Of a stretch of 64,000 bases of DNA, positions 54,638-62,701 are shown in pieces. The translations under genes and the position numbers were made by a program. Source of the DNA: an uncultured Lachnospiraceae bacterium (GTDB taxonomy: Bacteria; Bacillota; Clostridia; Lachnospirales; Lachnospiraceae). Numbering within the stretch: the stretch's first letter is position 1; each line of letters opens with the position of its first letter. The stretch is from assembly GCA_947629865.1 (NCBI GenBank), contig CANRFJ010000008.1, positions 50,677 to 114,676 of the forward strand. The letters are read 5' to 3'. The notes under the pieces are model-generated. The model was not told where the DNA came from. It did no database searches and worked only from the letters and a program-made list of their open reading frames with translations.

Positions 54638-55780
54638 TCAGTTCTGAATCCTTTCGGGATATTCCAATCTCTTTTCAGCACTGCCGTCCTTTCTTACACA
54701 GTACAAATGCTCCGGTCTTCCGCCAATCTCTCCTTCCTCCAGTTCACCCTCATGTTTTGCAAAGACAATCCAGTCGCTCTGGGGAAATTCATACATATAA
54801 GCGCTGGCACAATCTGCGAGTTTACTTGACTTGCCCGTTTTTAAATCCAACACATTCAAAGTAGTATCATCACTTTTTGATATGCCCTCATAATAGATTT
54901 TTTTCTCTTTTGTATCTGTGCAAAACTGATACACTTCATCGAGAATTTTTTTCTCCTTTTTATTTTTGAGTGAAATGGCTTTCAGCGTATTTTTCGTCTG
55001 ATAAACTCCCGTTTTGTCATATTCCATGCTTCTGTAGTACAACCAGCCATCGCACACCTGAGGCGATACCAGCTTTTCATCACAGAATCTCACCTTTCCG
55101 CTCCCGTCCAAATTTGCCTGATACAACAAGGTATCTTCCTGGCAAAAATACATTTTATCTCCATAAAATGTCAGATATTCATATAATATCGGCCTGTCCA
55201 GCACTTTTTGAACTCCGGACGAATTATTAATGGGCAATCTGTACAGACTGAACTCACCCATATAATAAATGTAACCTCTATAGGCCCACATTCCCAATAT
55301 TTTATCTGAATCGGCCCTGTAAAAACAACTCACCTCATTGTTCTGAACCTTCCATATCTCATTTCTGGAACTAACCGAAACTCCAAACACAACCGACGAA
55401 TAGCTACACAAATACATCAACTGTTGGTTGGATATGCAGTCGCCCCCTGTATGCAGGCAGGATTCCTTTTCACAGAAAAATTGCAGCTGTTGTGAATCGT
55501 CATTAAAGTACAACATTTCAGCATTTTCTTCATCTGACAGGGCAATCAAAATTCCCTTCGATTCCAAATACGTCTGGGCTCCCCCGTTTTCCAGGTTTCC
55601 CTGCTCATTTCCCAATCCACTATAGTCCGGTTCTTCTTGCTCCATATCTGCAGTAACATCGTTCTTTTCCACTCTGACCGCATCATTTTTTAACTCCTTC
55701 CGGCCCATGGCAGCAACTATCACAATAACGACAGCGCATATTGCAACAATGAGCGCAAAAGTAATATTTCTCTTTTTCAT
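54638..55780 (-). CDS. Membrane-anchored extracytoplasmic protein, beta-propeller-like
   Basis: A 380-residue protein with an N-terminal membrane anchor (about 8-24), an acidic linker and a region of repeated Tyr-Phe-rich strands (LGMWAYRGYIYYMGEFSLYR, LTFYGDKMYFCQEDTLLYQA, LVSPQVCDGWLYYRSMEYDK) as in DUF5050-type propellers. A cluster FCEKESCLHTGGDC near residue 105 may bind metal or form disulphides. It precedes the ATPase gene by 45 bp, so it may sense or bind the exported compound. Role inferred. Confidence 0.65.
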   Translation of the reverse strand: MKKRNITFALIVAICAVVIVIVAAMGRKELKNDAVRVEKNDVTADMEQEEPDYSGLGNEQGNLENGGAQTYLESKGILIALSDEENAEMLYFNDDSQQLQFFCEKESCLHTGGDCISNQQLMYLCSYSSVVFGVSVSSRNEIWKVQNNEVSCFYRADSDKILGMWAYRGYIYYMGEFSLYRLPINNSSGVQKVLDRPILYEYLTFYGDKMYFCQEDTLLYQANLDGSGKVRFCDEKLVSPQVCDGWLYYRSMEYDKTGVYQTKNTLKAISLKNKKEKKILDEVYQFCTDTKEKKIYYEGISKSDDTTLNVLDLKTGKSSKLADCASAYMYEFPQSDWIVFAKHEGELEEGEIGGRPEHLYCVRKDGSAEKRLEYPERIQN

Positions 55781-55803
55781 TTCCTTTCACCCCATCTCGT
55801 TCC

Positions 55804-56622
55804 TTACCAGTCCACATGATCCGGATCTCCGTGCATATCGCCGCAGTCCAGTTTTTCTATATCCGCCATCTCCTCCGGACTCAGGGCAAAGTCAAAGACT
55901 TCCTTATTCTGGCAGATCCTCTCCGGATGCACGGATTTCGGAATTGGCACCACGCCATTCTGCACATGATACCGGAGGACAATCTGGGCCGGCGTGCGGC
56001 CATACTTTTCACCCAGCTTTTTCAAAAGCGGTTCGGTCAAGGCCTCTCCCCTTCCCAGCGGGCTCCACGCCTCCGGCACAATACCGCGGGCCCTGCAGTA
56101 TTCTCTCAATTCTTTCCTTATTAAATGGGGGTGACATTCAAACTGATCGACCGCGGGGGCTATATTGGCCTGTGCGTCCAGTTCCTCCAGATGATGCTCC
56201 AAAAAATTACTTACGCCAATGGCCCGCACCAGTTTTTCCTCATACAGCCTCTCCAGCACTTTCCACGTCTCGTGGATCTTCCCCGGTATCGGCCAGTGAA
56301 CCAGATACAAATCCACATATTCCATATCCAGCGCCCGCAGACTTTTTTCAAAAGATTCTCTCTGGCGGCCTTCCCTCTGCATATCGTTCCACACCTTTGT
56401 GGTGACAAAAATCTCCTCCCTTGGCACGCCGCTGCTCTTAACGCCCTCTCCCACCTCCCTTTCATTTCCATAAAAGGCCGCTGTGTCAATCAGCCGATAG
56501 CCGTTTTGGATGGCGCACTGAACGGCCGGAGCGGTGGACTCTCCGGAATCAAATACGCCAAGTCCCAGAATCGGCATCTCTATGCCGTTGTTCAATGTAA
56601 TCTTAGATGAGAATGTGCTCAT
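55804..56622 (-). CDS. Aldo/keto reductase
   Basis: NADPH-dependent carbonyl reductase of the AKR5-like type, 272 residues. The catalytic tetrad is visible: Asp in RLIDTAAFYGNE, Tyr in AFYGNE, Lys in FVTTKVW and His in YLVHWPIPG. The cofactor site PIPKSVHPERICQN is present. The gene is 23 bp upstream of the anchored propeller gene, so it may be co-transcribed. Substrate unknown (2,5-diketogluconate or methylglyoxal in relatives). Confidence 0.92.
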   Translation of the reverse strand: MSTFSSKITLNNGIEMPILGLGVFDSGESTAPAVQCAIQNGYRLIDTAAFYGNEREVGEGVKSSGVPREEIFVTTKVWNDMQREGRQRESFEKSLRALDMEYVDLYLVHWPIPGKIHETWKVLERLYEEKLVRAIGVSNFLEHHLEELDAQANIAPAVDQFECHPHLIRKELREYCRARGIVPEAWSPLGRGEALTEPLLKKLGEKYGRTPAQIVLRYHVQNGVVPIPKSVHPERICQNKEVFDFALSPEEMADIEKLDCGDMHGDPDHVDW

Positions 56623-56728
56623 TTCGCTGCTCCTTTCTTTTTAATTCATTTATTATTTTTATTTTTCGTTTCTTTTTATTTATTTATTTTTATTATTTAC
56701 TATTTTTATTTTCTTTTTATTTTCTCAT

Positions 56729-57598
56729 TTAGAAAGAAATACCCGCAAAATCAATCAAAATACCCCAAAATACACTGGCTACATACAAAAAAGCAATCAA
56801 GAGGATATTCTGCTTCATATGCCGCCTGTTCATGCGGCAGAGAACCAGCGCTCCGACTCCGGCGCCGGCCAGAAGCCCCGTCATCATAGCTCCCGTCCCC
56901 ATCACGCCCTCCACATATAGTTGGGCGATTACCACAGAGGCCGCACAGTTGGGAATCAGCCCCACCAACCCCGCCAGCAGTTCCCCCGCCACCGGCACCC
57001 GAAATATAAATCCGGACAATCTTTCCTCTCCCACTCCGGTTATAAGGGCGTTCAAAACAATCGTTATAAGAAAAATAAACAGAATAATCTGGGCCGTATG
57101 CTTCAGCGCCGAGCGAAAAATCCCCTCGTCGCACCGACAATGTTCACTCTCACACATGGTATGAATGTTTTTGTAGCGGATTTCCCTGCGGAGCAGTTTG
57201 TGATAAAGTAAATCGAGCACAGCGCCACTGACAATGGCAAAGAGCATTTTCACCGCAAGAATCCCCAGTATGGTATGCACCGGCACGGCAGAGGAGATAA
57301 AAACAGGCAGCATCTCGTCCGAGGTGGACAAAAATACGGCCATCAGCGTACCGGCCGTGATCACACCGCCAGCGTACAAATTTGCCGCCGCCACGGAAAA
57401 TCCGCACTGTGGGACAACGCCAAGCGCCCCTCCGATCAGGGGCCCTGCCTTTCCCGCGCGGCGGATAGCCGCCTGGGTACGGCTCCCTGTCTTGTGCTCC
57501 AGCCATTCCATCACCAGATAAGTGACAAATAAAAACGGTAAAAGCCGCGCGCTGTCAATCAGCGCGTCCCCTGTAATTTCCGCAATCGTTCTCCACAT
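56729..57598 (-). CDS. Putative heavy-metal/manganese exporter, 10-TM ArsP2-like
   Basis: A 289-residue polytopic protein with two internally similar halves, each with a proline-cysteine motif (GVVPQCGFSVAAANLYAGGV and GLIPNCAASVVIAQLYVEGV). This duplicated pattern fits the putative manganese transporter/ArsP_2 family. A central hydrophilic loop has Cys-His motifs (MCESEHCRCDEG) that could bind metal. The ATG at 57598 is chosen over a TTG at 57607. Upstream of the AKR gene, it is separated by the A-rich tract at 56635-56725. Confidence 0.72.
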   Translation of the reverse strand: MWRTIAEITGDALIDSARLLPFLFVTYLVMEWLEHKTGSRTQAAIRRAGKAGPLIGGALGVVPQCGFSVAAANLYAGGVITAGTLMAVFLSTSDEMLPVFISSAVPVHTILGILAVKMLFAIVSGAVLDLLYHKLLRREIRYKNIHTMCESEHCRCDEGIFRSALKHTAQIILFIFLITIVLNALITGVGEERLSGFIFRVPVAGELLAGLVGLIPNCAASVVIAQLYVEGVMGTGAMMTGLLAGAGVGALVLCRMNRRHMKQNILLIAFLYVASVFWGILIDFAGISF

Positions 57599-57740
57599 TT
57601 TAACCAACCTTCGATTCCACAGCCTTCCTCCCCGGAAAGCCGTCTGATTTCTTTTGTCTCTGACACTTTCAGTTTACCATTTTCCGCTGAGCATGGCAAC
57701 CACTTTGTCGGAAAGCGCCCGACTGCCCTCCGGACAGCAA

Positions 57741-57765
57741 AACAGCCGGTATAACCCCGGCTGTT
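57741..57765 (-). terminator. Terminator after Hsp20
   Basis: AACAGCCGG (57741-57749) and CCGGCTGTT (57757-57765) form a perfect 9-bp stem, followed on the minus strand by TTTTGCTG. It lies about 27 bp after the hsp20 stop. Confidence 0.6.
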
Positions 57766-57791
57766 CGCTCCTGCAATAATGAATCCGATCC

Positions 57792-58235
57792 TCATTCGCC
57801 CTCAATGGCAATATATTTCTTCTGTTCTACTTCCGGCTGCTTTTCCTTCTTGGGAACATTCAGTGTCAGGACGCCATCCTTAAACTTCGCCCGAATATCC
57901 TCCTCTGTAACCTGCTCGCCCACATAGAAGCTCCTGCGGCACATACCGCGGTAACGCTCTCTGCGGATTACCCGATCGGACTTGTCGCGCTCCTCGTTAT
58001 CCTGGTTGCGGGAGGCCTCAATGGTGAGATAACCGTCCTTTAACTGCGCCTTGACGTCCTCTTTGGAATAGCCCGGCAGATCCATCTCAATCTGATATCC
58101 GTCTTTGCTCTCTGCAATATCTGTCTTCATGGTACCTGCCACATTCATGTGGCTATCGTTCCAGAACGGAGTCTGGAAAAAGTCGTCCAGTACATTATCC
58201 ATAAAATTACTTCCGAAAATACTTGGTCTCAGCAT
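57792..58235 (-). CDS. Hsp20-family small heat-shock protein
   Basis: ATP-independent chaperone. The 147-residue protein has a short N-terminus (MLRPSIFGSNFMDNVLDDFF), an alpha-crystallin domain (YQIEMDLPGYSKEDVKAQLK, RRSFYVGEQVTEEDIRAKFK) with the GVLTLNVPK signature and a short tail. It resembles the Hsp18 group of Clostridia. It has a CIRCE-controlled promoter and a leader with three hairpins. Confidence 0.94.
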   Translation of the reverse strand: MLRPSIFGSNFMDNVLDDFFQTPFWNDSHMNVAGTMKTDIAESKDGYQIEMDLPGYSKEDVKAQLKDGYLTIEASRNQDNEERDKSDRVIRRERYRGMCRRSFYVGEQVTEEDIRAKFKDGVLTLNVPKKEKQPEVEQKKYIAIEGE

Positions 58236-58257
58236 AATTCATTCCTTCTTTCTTATA

Positions 58258-58321
58258 CTCACAGCGGCTGTGAGCCTCTGTGGCTGCTCCCGAACAAGTC
58301 GGGCGGGAGGCTTATCGCCTC
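58258..58321 (-). promoter_or_regulatory. Structured hsp20 leader: three consecutive hairpins
   Basis: Between the promoter and ribosome site, three short stems follow one another: GAGGC(5)GCCTC (58307-58321), CCCGA(5)TCGGG (58289-58303) and CTCACAG(3)CTGTGAG (58258-58274). The last ends about 12 bases before the ribosome site. This could shape mRNA stability or act in heat sensing, but the site itself is not plainly buried. Confidence 0.5.
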
Positions 58322-58343
58322 TCTTGCTTTACTTGTTATATAT

Positions 58344-58386
58344 GTTATAGCACAATTTGTTAGCACTGTCAAGAGGTGAGTGCTAA
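58344..58386 (-). promoter_or_regulatory. hsp20 promoter with CIRCE element
   Basis: Minus-strand TTGACA (58367-58372), 17-bp spacer and TATAAC (58344-58349). CIRCE (58360-58386) overlaps the -35: TTAGCACTG, nine bases, GAGTGCTAA, one mismatch from the consensus TTAGCACTC-N9-GAGTGCTAA. This places the gene under HrcA heat-shock repression; hrcA is not in the window. Confidence 0.9.
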
Positions 58387-58437
58387 TTTTTTAAAAATTT
58401 TTTCTTTTTACATTATTTCCCGTTGGATTGTTTTTAT

Positions 58438-59388
58438 TCATATACTGTTAGATTTTTGACGCGTCTGTGAAAGTCCGCCTGTATTTCTCTCCCAGAACAC
58501 ACCGTCTGCGTACCCCTGGATTGTCGGATCGGCCTCTGCCATTTCCAGACGTTTCTCCGCCCAGACGCAGTACTGTTCATTGATTTCTATTCCGACATAA
58601 TGCCGTCTCAGTTTTTTTGCCGCCACAGACGTCGAGCCGGAACCGAGAAAGGGATCGAAAATTATATCGCCGGCATTTGAACTGGCAAGTATCAGTTTTG
58701 CCAGAAGTTTTTCGGGTTTTTGCGTTGGATGCGCCGTGTTCTCCGGCATTGACCAGTAGGGAACGGAAATATCGTCCCAGAAGTTTGACGGATAAGTATT
58801 CCGAAAGTTTCCGCTTTTTGTCTCCTCCCAATCCTTTGGCTTTCCATCTACTTTATAGGGCGCAATTACTTTTCTTCTGATTTTCACGTCCTCTACATTA
58901 AAAGTATATGTCTTTGAATTTGTCGCAAACCAGATATCTTCCATGCTGTTTTTCCAGTTTGACAGCGCCCCGCGTCCCTTTTCCCGCTGCCAGGTGATCC
59001 TGTTCTGCACATGGAAATATTTTCCCAGTACGCGGTTGACAGACGCGCTTGAGCGCCAGTCGCAGCACACATATATAGTGGCGTCCTCCTTGAGGAGCGG
59101 AATGACGGCATGTATCCACGATTCCGTGTACTCCTCATAGAGTTCATCGGAAGTCCTCTTAAACTTTTTTCCATTAAAATCTTTGTCCAGATTGTATGGC
59201 GGATCAGCGATTAACAGGTCGACAAACTTTGTCGGCAGAGTCGAAACAGTTTCAAAAAAATCTCCGCAAATCGTCCTGTCAATAATTTCCTCAAGCTCTC
59301 TTGGGCCGTCTGGCCTTATACATCTCTCAAGATAGCGTGCTCCCTCATCCACGCCTATGTCAATTGTCTTATTCCTTGGGGCCTTCAT
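58438..59388 (-). CDS. DNA N4/N6 methyltransferase (solitary)
   Basis: A SAM-dependent DNA methyltransferase of 316 residues. Catalytic motif IV is ADPPYNLD and SAM motif I is DPFLGSGSTSVAAKKL; the order IV then I indicates the beta class. An intervening block (AHPTQKPEKLLAKLILAS) is typical. No restriction gene is adjacent. The ATG at 59388 and a TTG at 59394 are both possible starts. It lies between hsp20 and fakA, a common core spot, suggesting insertion. Confidence 0.9.
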   Translation of the reverse strand: MKAPRNKTIDIGVDEGARYLERCIRPDGPRELEEIIDRTICGDFFETVSTLPTKFVDLLIADPPYNLDKDFNGKKFKRTSDELYEEYTESWIHAVIPLLKEDATIYVCCDWRSSASVNRVLGKYFHVQNRITWQREKGRGALSNWKNSMEDIWFATNSKTYTFNVEDVKIRRKVIAPYKVDGKPKDWEETKSGNFRNTYPSNFWDDISVPYWSMPENTAHPTQKPEKLLAKLILASSNAGDIIFDPFLGSGSTSVAAKKLRRHYVGIEINEQYCVWAEKRLEMAEADPTIQGYADGVFWERNTGGLSQTRQKSNSI

Positions 59389-59413
59389 AAGCAATTACTC
59401 TCCTTTATCTCCA

Positions 59414-61114
59414 TCACTCCACCGACACAAAATAGTAGTAGATCGGCTGGCCTCCGTATTGGATCTCGACCTCTACCTCGCTGTCCATCTCCTGTACGGC
59501 GGCGGCAATCCGCTCCGCATCCTTCTCGTTTCCTTCTTCCCCGTAATAAATAGTGACCAGCTCGGACTCCTCGTTCATCATTTTCTTCAGCAGTTTTATC
59601 GCGGTCTCTACCACATCGCTTCCCACAGCCTCAATCGTCTTGTCGCTGAGCCCCATGATGTCTCCGGCTTTGATTTCCCGCCCGTCCACGGCTGTATCGC
59701 GGACGGCATATGTGACCTGACCGGATTGAACCGTGGACAGAGCCTCCATCATTGCCTCTATGTTCTCGCTCAGTCCCAGTCCCTCCGCATAATTCACCAT
59801 AGCGGCAATTCCCTGCGGAATGTTTCGGGACGGAATTACAATTACGTTTTTCTCCTCGTCCAGATCCTTCGCCTGCTCCGCCGCCAGAATAATATTGGAA
59901 TTGTTCGGCAGGATAAATACATTGTCAGCGTTAATCTGCTGAATCGCGCCCAGAATATCCTCGGTGCTCGGATTCATGGTCTGTCCGCCCTCAATGACGA
60001 TGTCCACGCCCAGCTCACGGAAGATATTGCTGAGACCGTCCCCCACCGACACACTGATAAATCCGTCCTTCTTATGTTCCATCGGCGCCGTCTCCCGCTT
60101 TGGCTCCTCTGTCTGGATACGGGCCTCCTCCTTCTGTTCAGCCGCCTTTTTTTCGGCGTCCTTGATTACGCGTTCATTGTGCTCCTCCCGCATATTGTCA
60201 ATCTTCATCCGCGTCAGCGAACCGTAAGTAAGAGCCTTCTGAATGGCGAGCCCCGGATCGTTTGTGTGAACATGTATTTTCACCAGATCCTCGTCCGCCA
60301 CACACACGATCGAATCGCCTATGGATTCCAGATACGCCTTGAATTCCTGCTCCTCTTTGCTGTGAAATTCTTTTTCCAGCATAATGATAAATTCCGTACA
60401 GTATCCAAATCGGATATCTGCGCCCGCCTCTGAGCCGCCCGCGGCGCGCTCCGGCGAGATCGCTGCGGCGTCTTCACTCACCTCATAGTCCACATCCTTG
60501 CCGAGAAGGGCGTCATAGGCGCCCTCCAGAATCGTCAGAAGACCTTCCCCGCCGGAGTCCACCACGCCGGCCTCCTTCAGCACCGGAAGCATATCCGGCG
60601 TCTGCTCCAGCACGTCTCTCATATGCAGCAGGACTGCATTGACAAGCTCCACCAGATTATCTGTCCTCTCAGACAATTCTAACGCCTTCTCAGCTCCGAC
60701 TCTGGCCACGGTGAGAATCGTGCCTTCCTTCGGCTTCATGACGGCCCGGTAAGCCGTCTCCACCGCCCGCTCAAAAGCCCGTGTCAGAGTACTGACGTCC
60801 ACTGTGTCCTGTCCGGCAATCTCCTTGGTGAATCCGCGGAGCAGCTGGGACAGGATCACGCCGGAATTTCCTCTGGCTCCCCGCAGAGAACCGCCGGAAA
60901 TCGCCTTGCACAGCCTGGGCATGTCGGGCTCCTCCAGGGCGGCCACCTCCTTTGCCGCAGACATAATCGTCATCGTCATGTTGGTTCCGGTATCTCCATC
61001 AGGCACGGGAAATACATTCAGATCATTGATGATCTCCTTTTTGGCATCCATGGCGCCCGCACCGGCCAGAAAGCATTTCTGTATAACAGCCGCATCTATC
61101 GTTTTAATTATCAA
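59414..61114 (-). CDS. fakA: FakA-like fatty acid kinase (DhaL/YloV family)
   Basis: With a FakB partner, FakA phosphorylates exogenous fatty acids. The 566-residue protein has the N-terminal DhaL ATP-binding domain with paired aspartates (FPVPDGDTGTNMTMT, GGSLRGARGNSGVILSQLLR) and a C-terminal region (VIPSRNIPQGIAAMVNYAEG, SELVTIYYGEEGNEKDAERI). The start is a TTG at 61114, eight bases after GGAGG; no ATG fits. It follows asp23, as in most Firmicutes. No fakB gene is in the window. Confidence 0.9.
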   Translation of the reverse strand: MIIKTIDAAVIQKCFLAGAGAMDAKKEIINDLNVFPVPDGDTGTNMTMTIMSAAKEVAALEEPDMPRLCKAISGGSLRGARGNSGVILSQLLRGFTKEIAGQDTVDVSTLTRAFERAVETAYRAVMKPKEGTILTVARVGAEKALELSERTDNLVELVNAVLLHMRDVLEQTPDMLPVLKEAGVVDSGGEGLLTILEGAYDALLGKDVDYEVSEDAAAISPERAAGGSEAGADIRFGYCTEFIIMLEKEFHSKEEQEFKAYLESIGDSIVCVADEDLVKIHVHTNDPGLAIQKALTYGSLTRMKIDNMREEHNERVIKDAEKKAAEQKEEARIQTEEPKRETAPMEHKKDGFISVSVGDGLSNIFRELGVDIVIEGGQTMNPSTEDILGAIQQINADNVFILPNNSNIILAAEQAKDLDEEKNVIVIPSRNIPQGIAAMVNYAEGLGLSENIEAMMEALSTVQSGQVTYAVRDTAVDGREIKAGDIMGLSDKTIEAVGSDVVETAIKLLKKMMNEESELVTIYYGEEGNEKDAERIAAAVQEMDSEVEVEIQYGGQPIYYYFVSVE

Positions 61115-61152
61115 TGTTTTTTCCTCCAAAAATTTGATATGGTACGGTAAAA

Positions 61153-61509
61153 TCAGTTAATCACCTTGACACCCTCTACGCACACCACAATCTTTCCTAC
61201 TTCCATTCCCGTATACTCCTCCACCTTGTATTTTACATTGTCCACAAGGTTCTCGGCCACTGCAAGGATACTGACCTCATAGGCGACAATAATATGAAGT
61301 TCAATCAGCAGTTTATCGTTTTCCAGCGTGACATTGACGCCGTGCCGGATACTGTCGCGCTTCAGGAGCTTTACAATGCCGTCCCTCACATTGACAGATG
61401 CCATTCCCACCACGCCAAAGCACTCCACGGCAGCAGAACCGGCGTACTTTGCAAGCACGTCCTCATCTACAATGATTTTTCCCATCTCTGTATCCATCTG
61501 TCCCTTCAT
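61153..61509 (-). CDS. Asp23/Gls24-family envelope stress protein
   Basis: A 118-residue Asp23/Gls24 protein (GKIIVDEDVLAKYAGSAAVE, FGVVGMASVNVRDGIVKLLK, ENLVDNVKYKVEEYTGMEVG). It lies next to fakA, the usual genome order. The upstream region has a possible promoter (61557-61585). GGAGGCTTACT precedes the ATG. Confidence 0.93.
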   Translation of the reverse strand: MKGQMDTEMGKIIVDEDVLAKYAGSAAVECFGVVGMASVNVRDGIVKLLKRDSIRHGVNVTLENDKLLIELHIIVAYEVSILAVAENLVDNVKYKVEEYTGMEVGKIVVCVEGVKVIN

Positions 61510-61556
61510 AGTAAGCCTCCAATCTATCTTCTTTTATTTTCAACATACTTGTTTAC

Positions 61557-61585
61557 ATTTTACACTATAGCGGGAAAAAAAGCAA
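61557..61585 (-). promoter_or_regulatory. Possible promoter of asp23-fakA
   Basis: TTGCTT (61580-61585), a 17-bp spacer and TAAAAT (61557-61562) on the minus strand, about 48 bp before the asp23 start. The -35 is weak. Confidence 0.4.
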
Positions 61586-61657
61586 ACCAAATCCGTCTCT
61601 CTGCATATAATAGAGTAACACTACACCGGCTTTTTCCGGATAGGCAGGTGATGCTTT

Positions 61658-61801
61658 GTGAAACGGCTTATCGGCTTTATTCTGTTCTGGATTGGCATCG
61701 GTATGTGCATTATGCTCTTTATCCGGAACGGCCTTCTCGCCCTCTGTATTATGATTGCCTGTCTGGCGCTGGGATACAACCTATTCACATCATGTAAGTG
61801 A
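61658..61801 (+). CDS. Small membrane protein, 47 residues
   Basis: GTG start at 61658, six bases after AGGTGA, reading MKRLIGFILFWIGIGMCIML and a second hydrophobic helix to a TGA at 61799. Two transmembrane helices are predicted (about 4-21 and 26-43). Its pattern recalls unnamed small membrane proteins common near asp23-fakA in Lachnospiraceae, from memory. Its 3' end overlaps the first unit of the repeat array. A TATAAT occurs at 61606-61611 but without a -35. Confidence 0.65.
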   Translation: MKRLIGFILFWIGIGMCIMLFIRNGLLALCIMIACLALGYNLFTSCK

Positions 61802-61866
61802 TGTGAATTGTTTACTATCATGTAAATGATGCAAACTGTTCACTATCATGCAAATGATGTAAACAA
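61784..61866. repeat. Three tandem 27-28-bp units with inner dyad symmetry
   Basis: Units 61784-61810, 61811-61838 and 61839-61866 share TNTCATGYAARTGATG. Each has an inner inverted repeat (ATCAT/ATGAT); the first is a longer palindrome, TTCACATCA/TGATGTGAA. The first unit overlaps the end of the small membrane protein gene. It could be a protein-binding array or a duplication product. There are no unique spacers, so it is not a CRISPR array. Confidence 0.75.
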
Positions 61867-61918
61867 ACGCATCCATTTCCAGATTCCCTGCACCTCCTGT
61901 TTTACTTTCTTAAATATA

Positions 61919-61952
61919 AAGGGCACCAGACTACAATCAGCCTGATGCCCTT
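61919..61952 (-). terminator. Probable terminator of the AbiE-like pair
   Basis: AAGGGCA, C, CAG, a loop, CTG, A, TGCCCTT: a 10-bp interrupted stem about 50 bp after the toxin gene's stop on the minus strand. The following sequence is AT-rich but has no clean T-run. Confidence 0.5.
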
Positions 61953-62002
61953 ACAAGTTATTATTTTTCTTCTCTTTATGAATGAGAAACTTCTATTTCC
62001 CT

Positions 62003-62701
62003 CTATAGCCTAAGTGTTTCCACTACATCGCTTACACGAGTATAAACATCAATGAAAGCCGGTTTATTTTTGATGCCTTTCATTTTGTCATAAGCCTCAT
62101 TCAGTTCGGCAGATTTTGTCCTGAACGTCTCAAAATTCCCCGGTTTCCTGCCTGTTTCCTCCCATATCCTGTACAACCCGCCTGCATCAATTTCTGTAAT
62201 GAATGACAAGACATAAATATCCAGTATATCTTTCATTCTCCTGCATACCTGTTCTCCTGAAATCGCATAGATTTTATCCGACAGCATCTTCAATACGCTG
62301 GCACCATTGATGGATACTCCATTCACATAAGAAACATATGGTCTGCAAAACCGGTTTTGTCTGACACTTAAATCAACACCTGCCACTTTCTCTCCGTTTT
62401 CGTTGATTATTTTGAAACCTGCTGATCTTTTCTCACCAAATATCCTACCGGCCTGCACATCCATGGAAGAATCCACTTTCTTTACTGCATTCCGTAATGC
62501 CCGCTCCATTTCCTCCATTGTTGGATATTTACCGGTCCAGTCTCCGTCAATATCCCTTGTTGCCCTCTCTACTTTTGATGGATTGTTATCCCTGATGGCA
62601 AGATTCAGCACCATAGCCCCCTTAAAGACAATGGGTACTCCGGCATCTGCCATCTCCTCCATTACTCTGTATAAAAACTCCATCAATTCCAAACATATCA
62701 C
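62003..62701 (-). CDS. AbiEii-like nucleotidyltransferase toxin
   Basis: A 232-residue protein of the AbiEii/AbiGii nucleotidyltransferase type. The N-terminal core FKGAMVLNLAIRD and RATRDIDGDW holds the GS-like and acidic metal-binding motif. DKIYAISGEQVCRRMKDILD is the usual C-terminal block. Such proteins are toxins of type IV toxin-antitoxin systems and phage-defence abortive-infection pairs. The start is a GTG at 62701 directly after the partner's stop (TAG GTG); an ATG at 62683 is an alternative. Confidence 0.8.
   Translation of the reverse strand: MICLELMEFLYRVMEEMADAGVPIVFKGAMVLNLAIRDNNPSKVERATRDIDGDWTGKYPTMEEMERALRNAVKKVDSSMDVQAGRIFGEKRSAGFKIINENGEKVAGVDLSVRQNRFCRPYVSYVNGVSINGASVLKMLSDKIYAISGEQVCRRMKDILDIYVLSFITEIDAGGLYRIWEETGRKPGNFETFRTKSAELNEAYDKMKGIKNKPAFIDVYTRVSDVVETLRL

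Noticed and set aside
61784..61866. CRISPR array
   Set aside because: Three adjacent units with no unique spacers, and units differing from each other; no cas genes.
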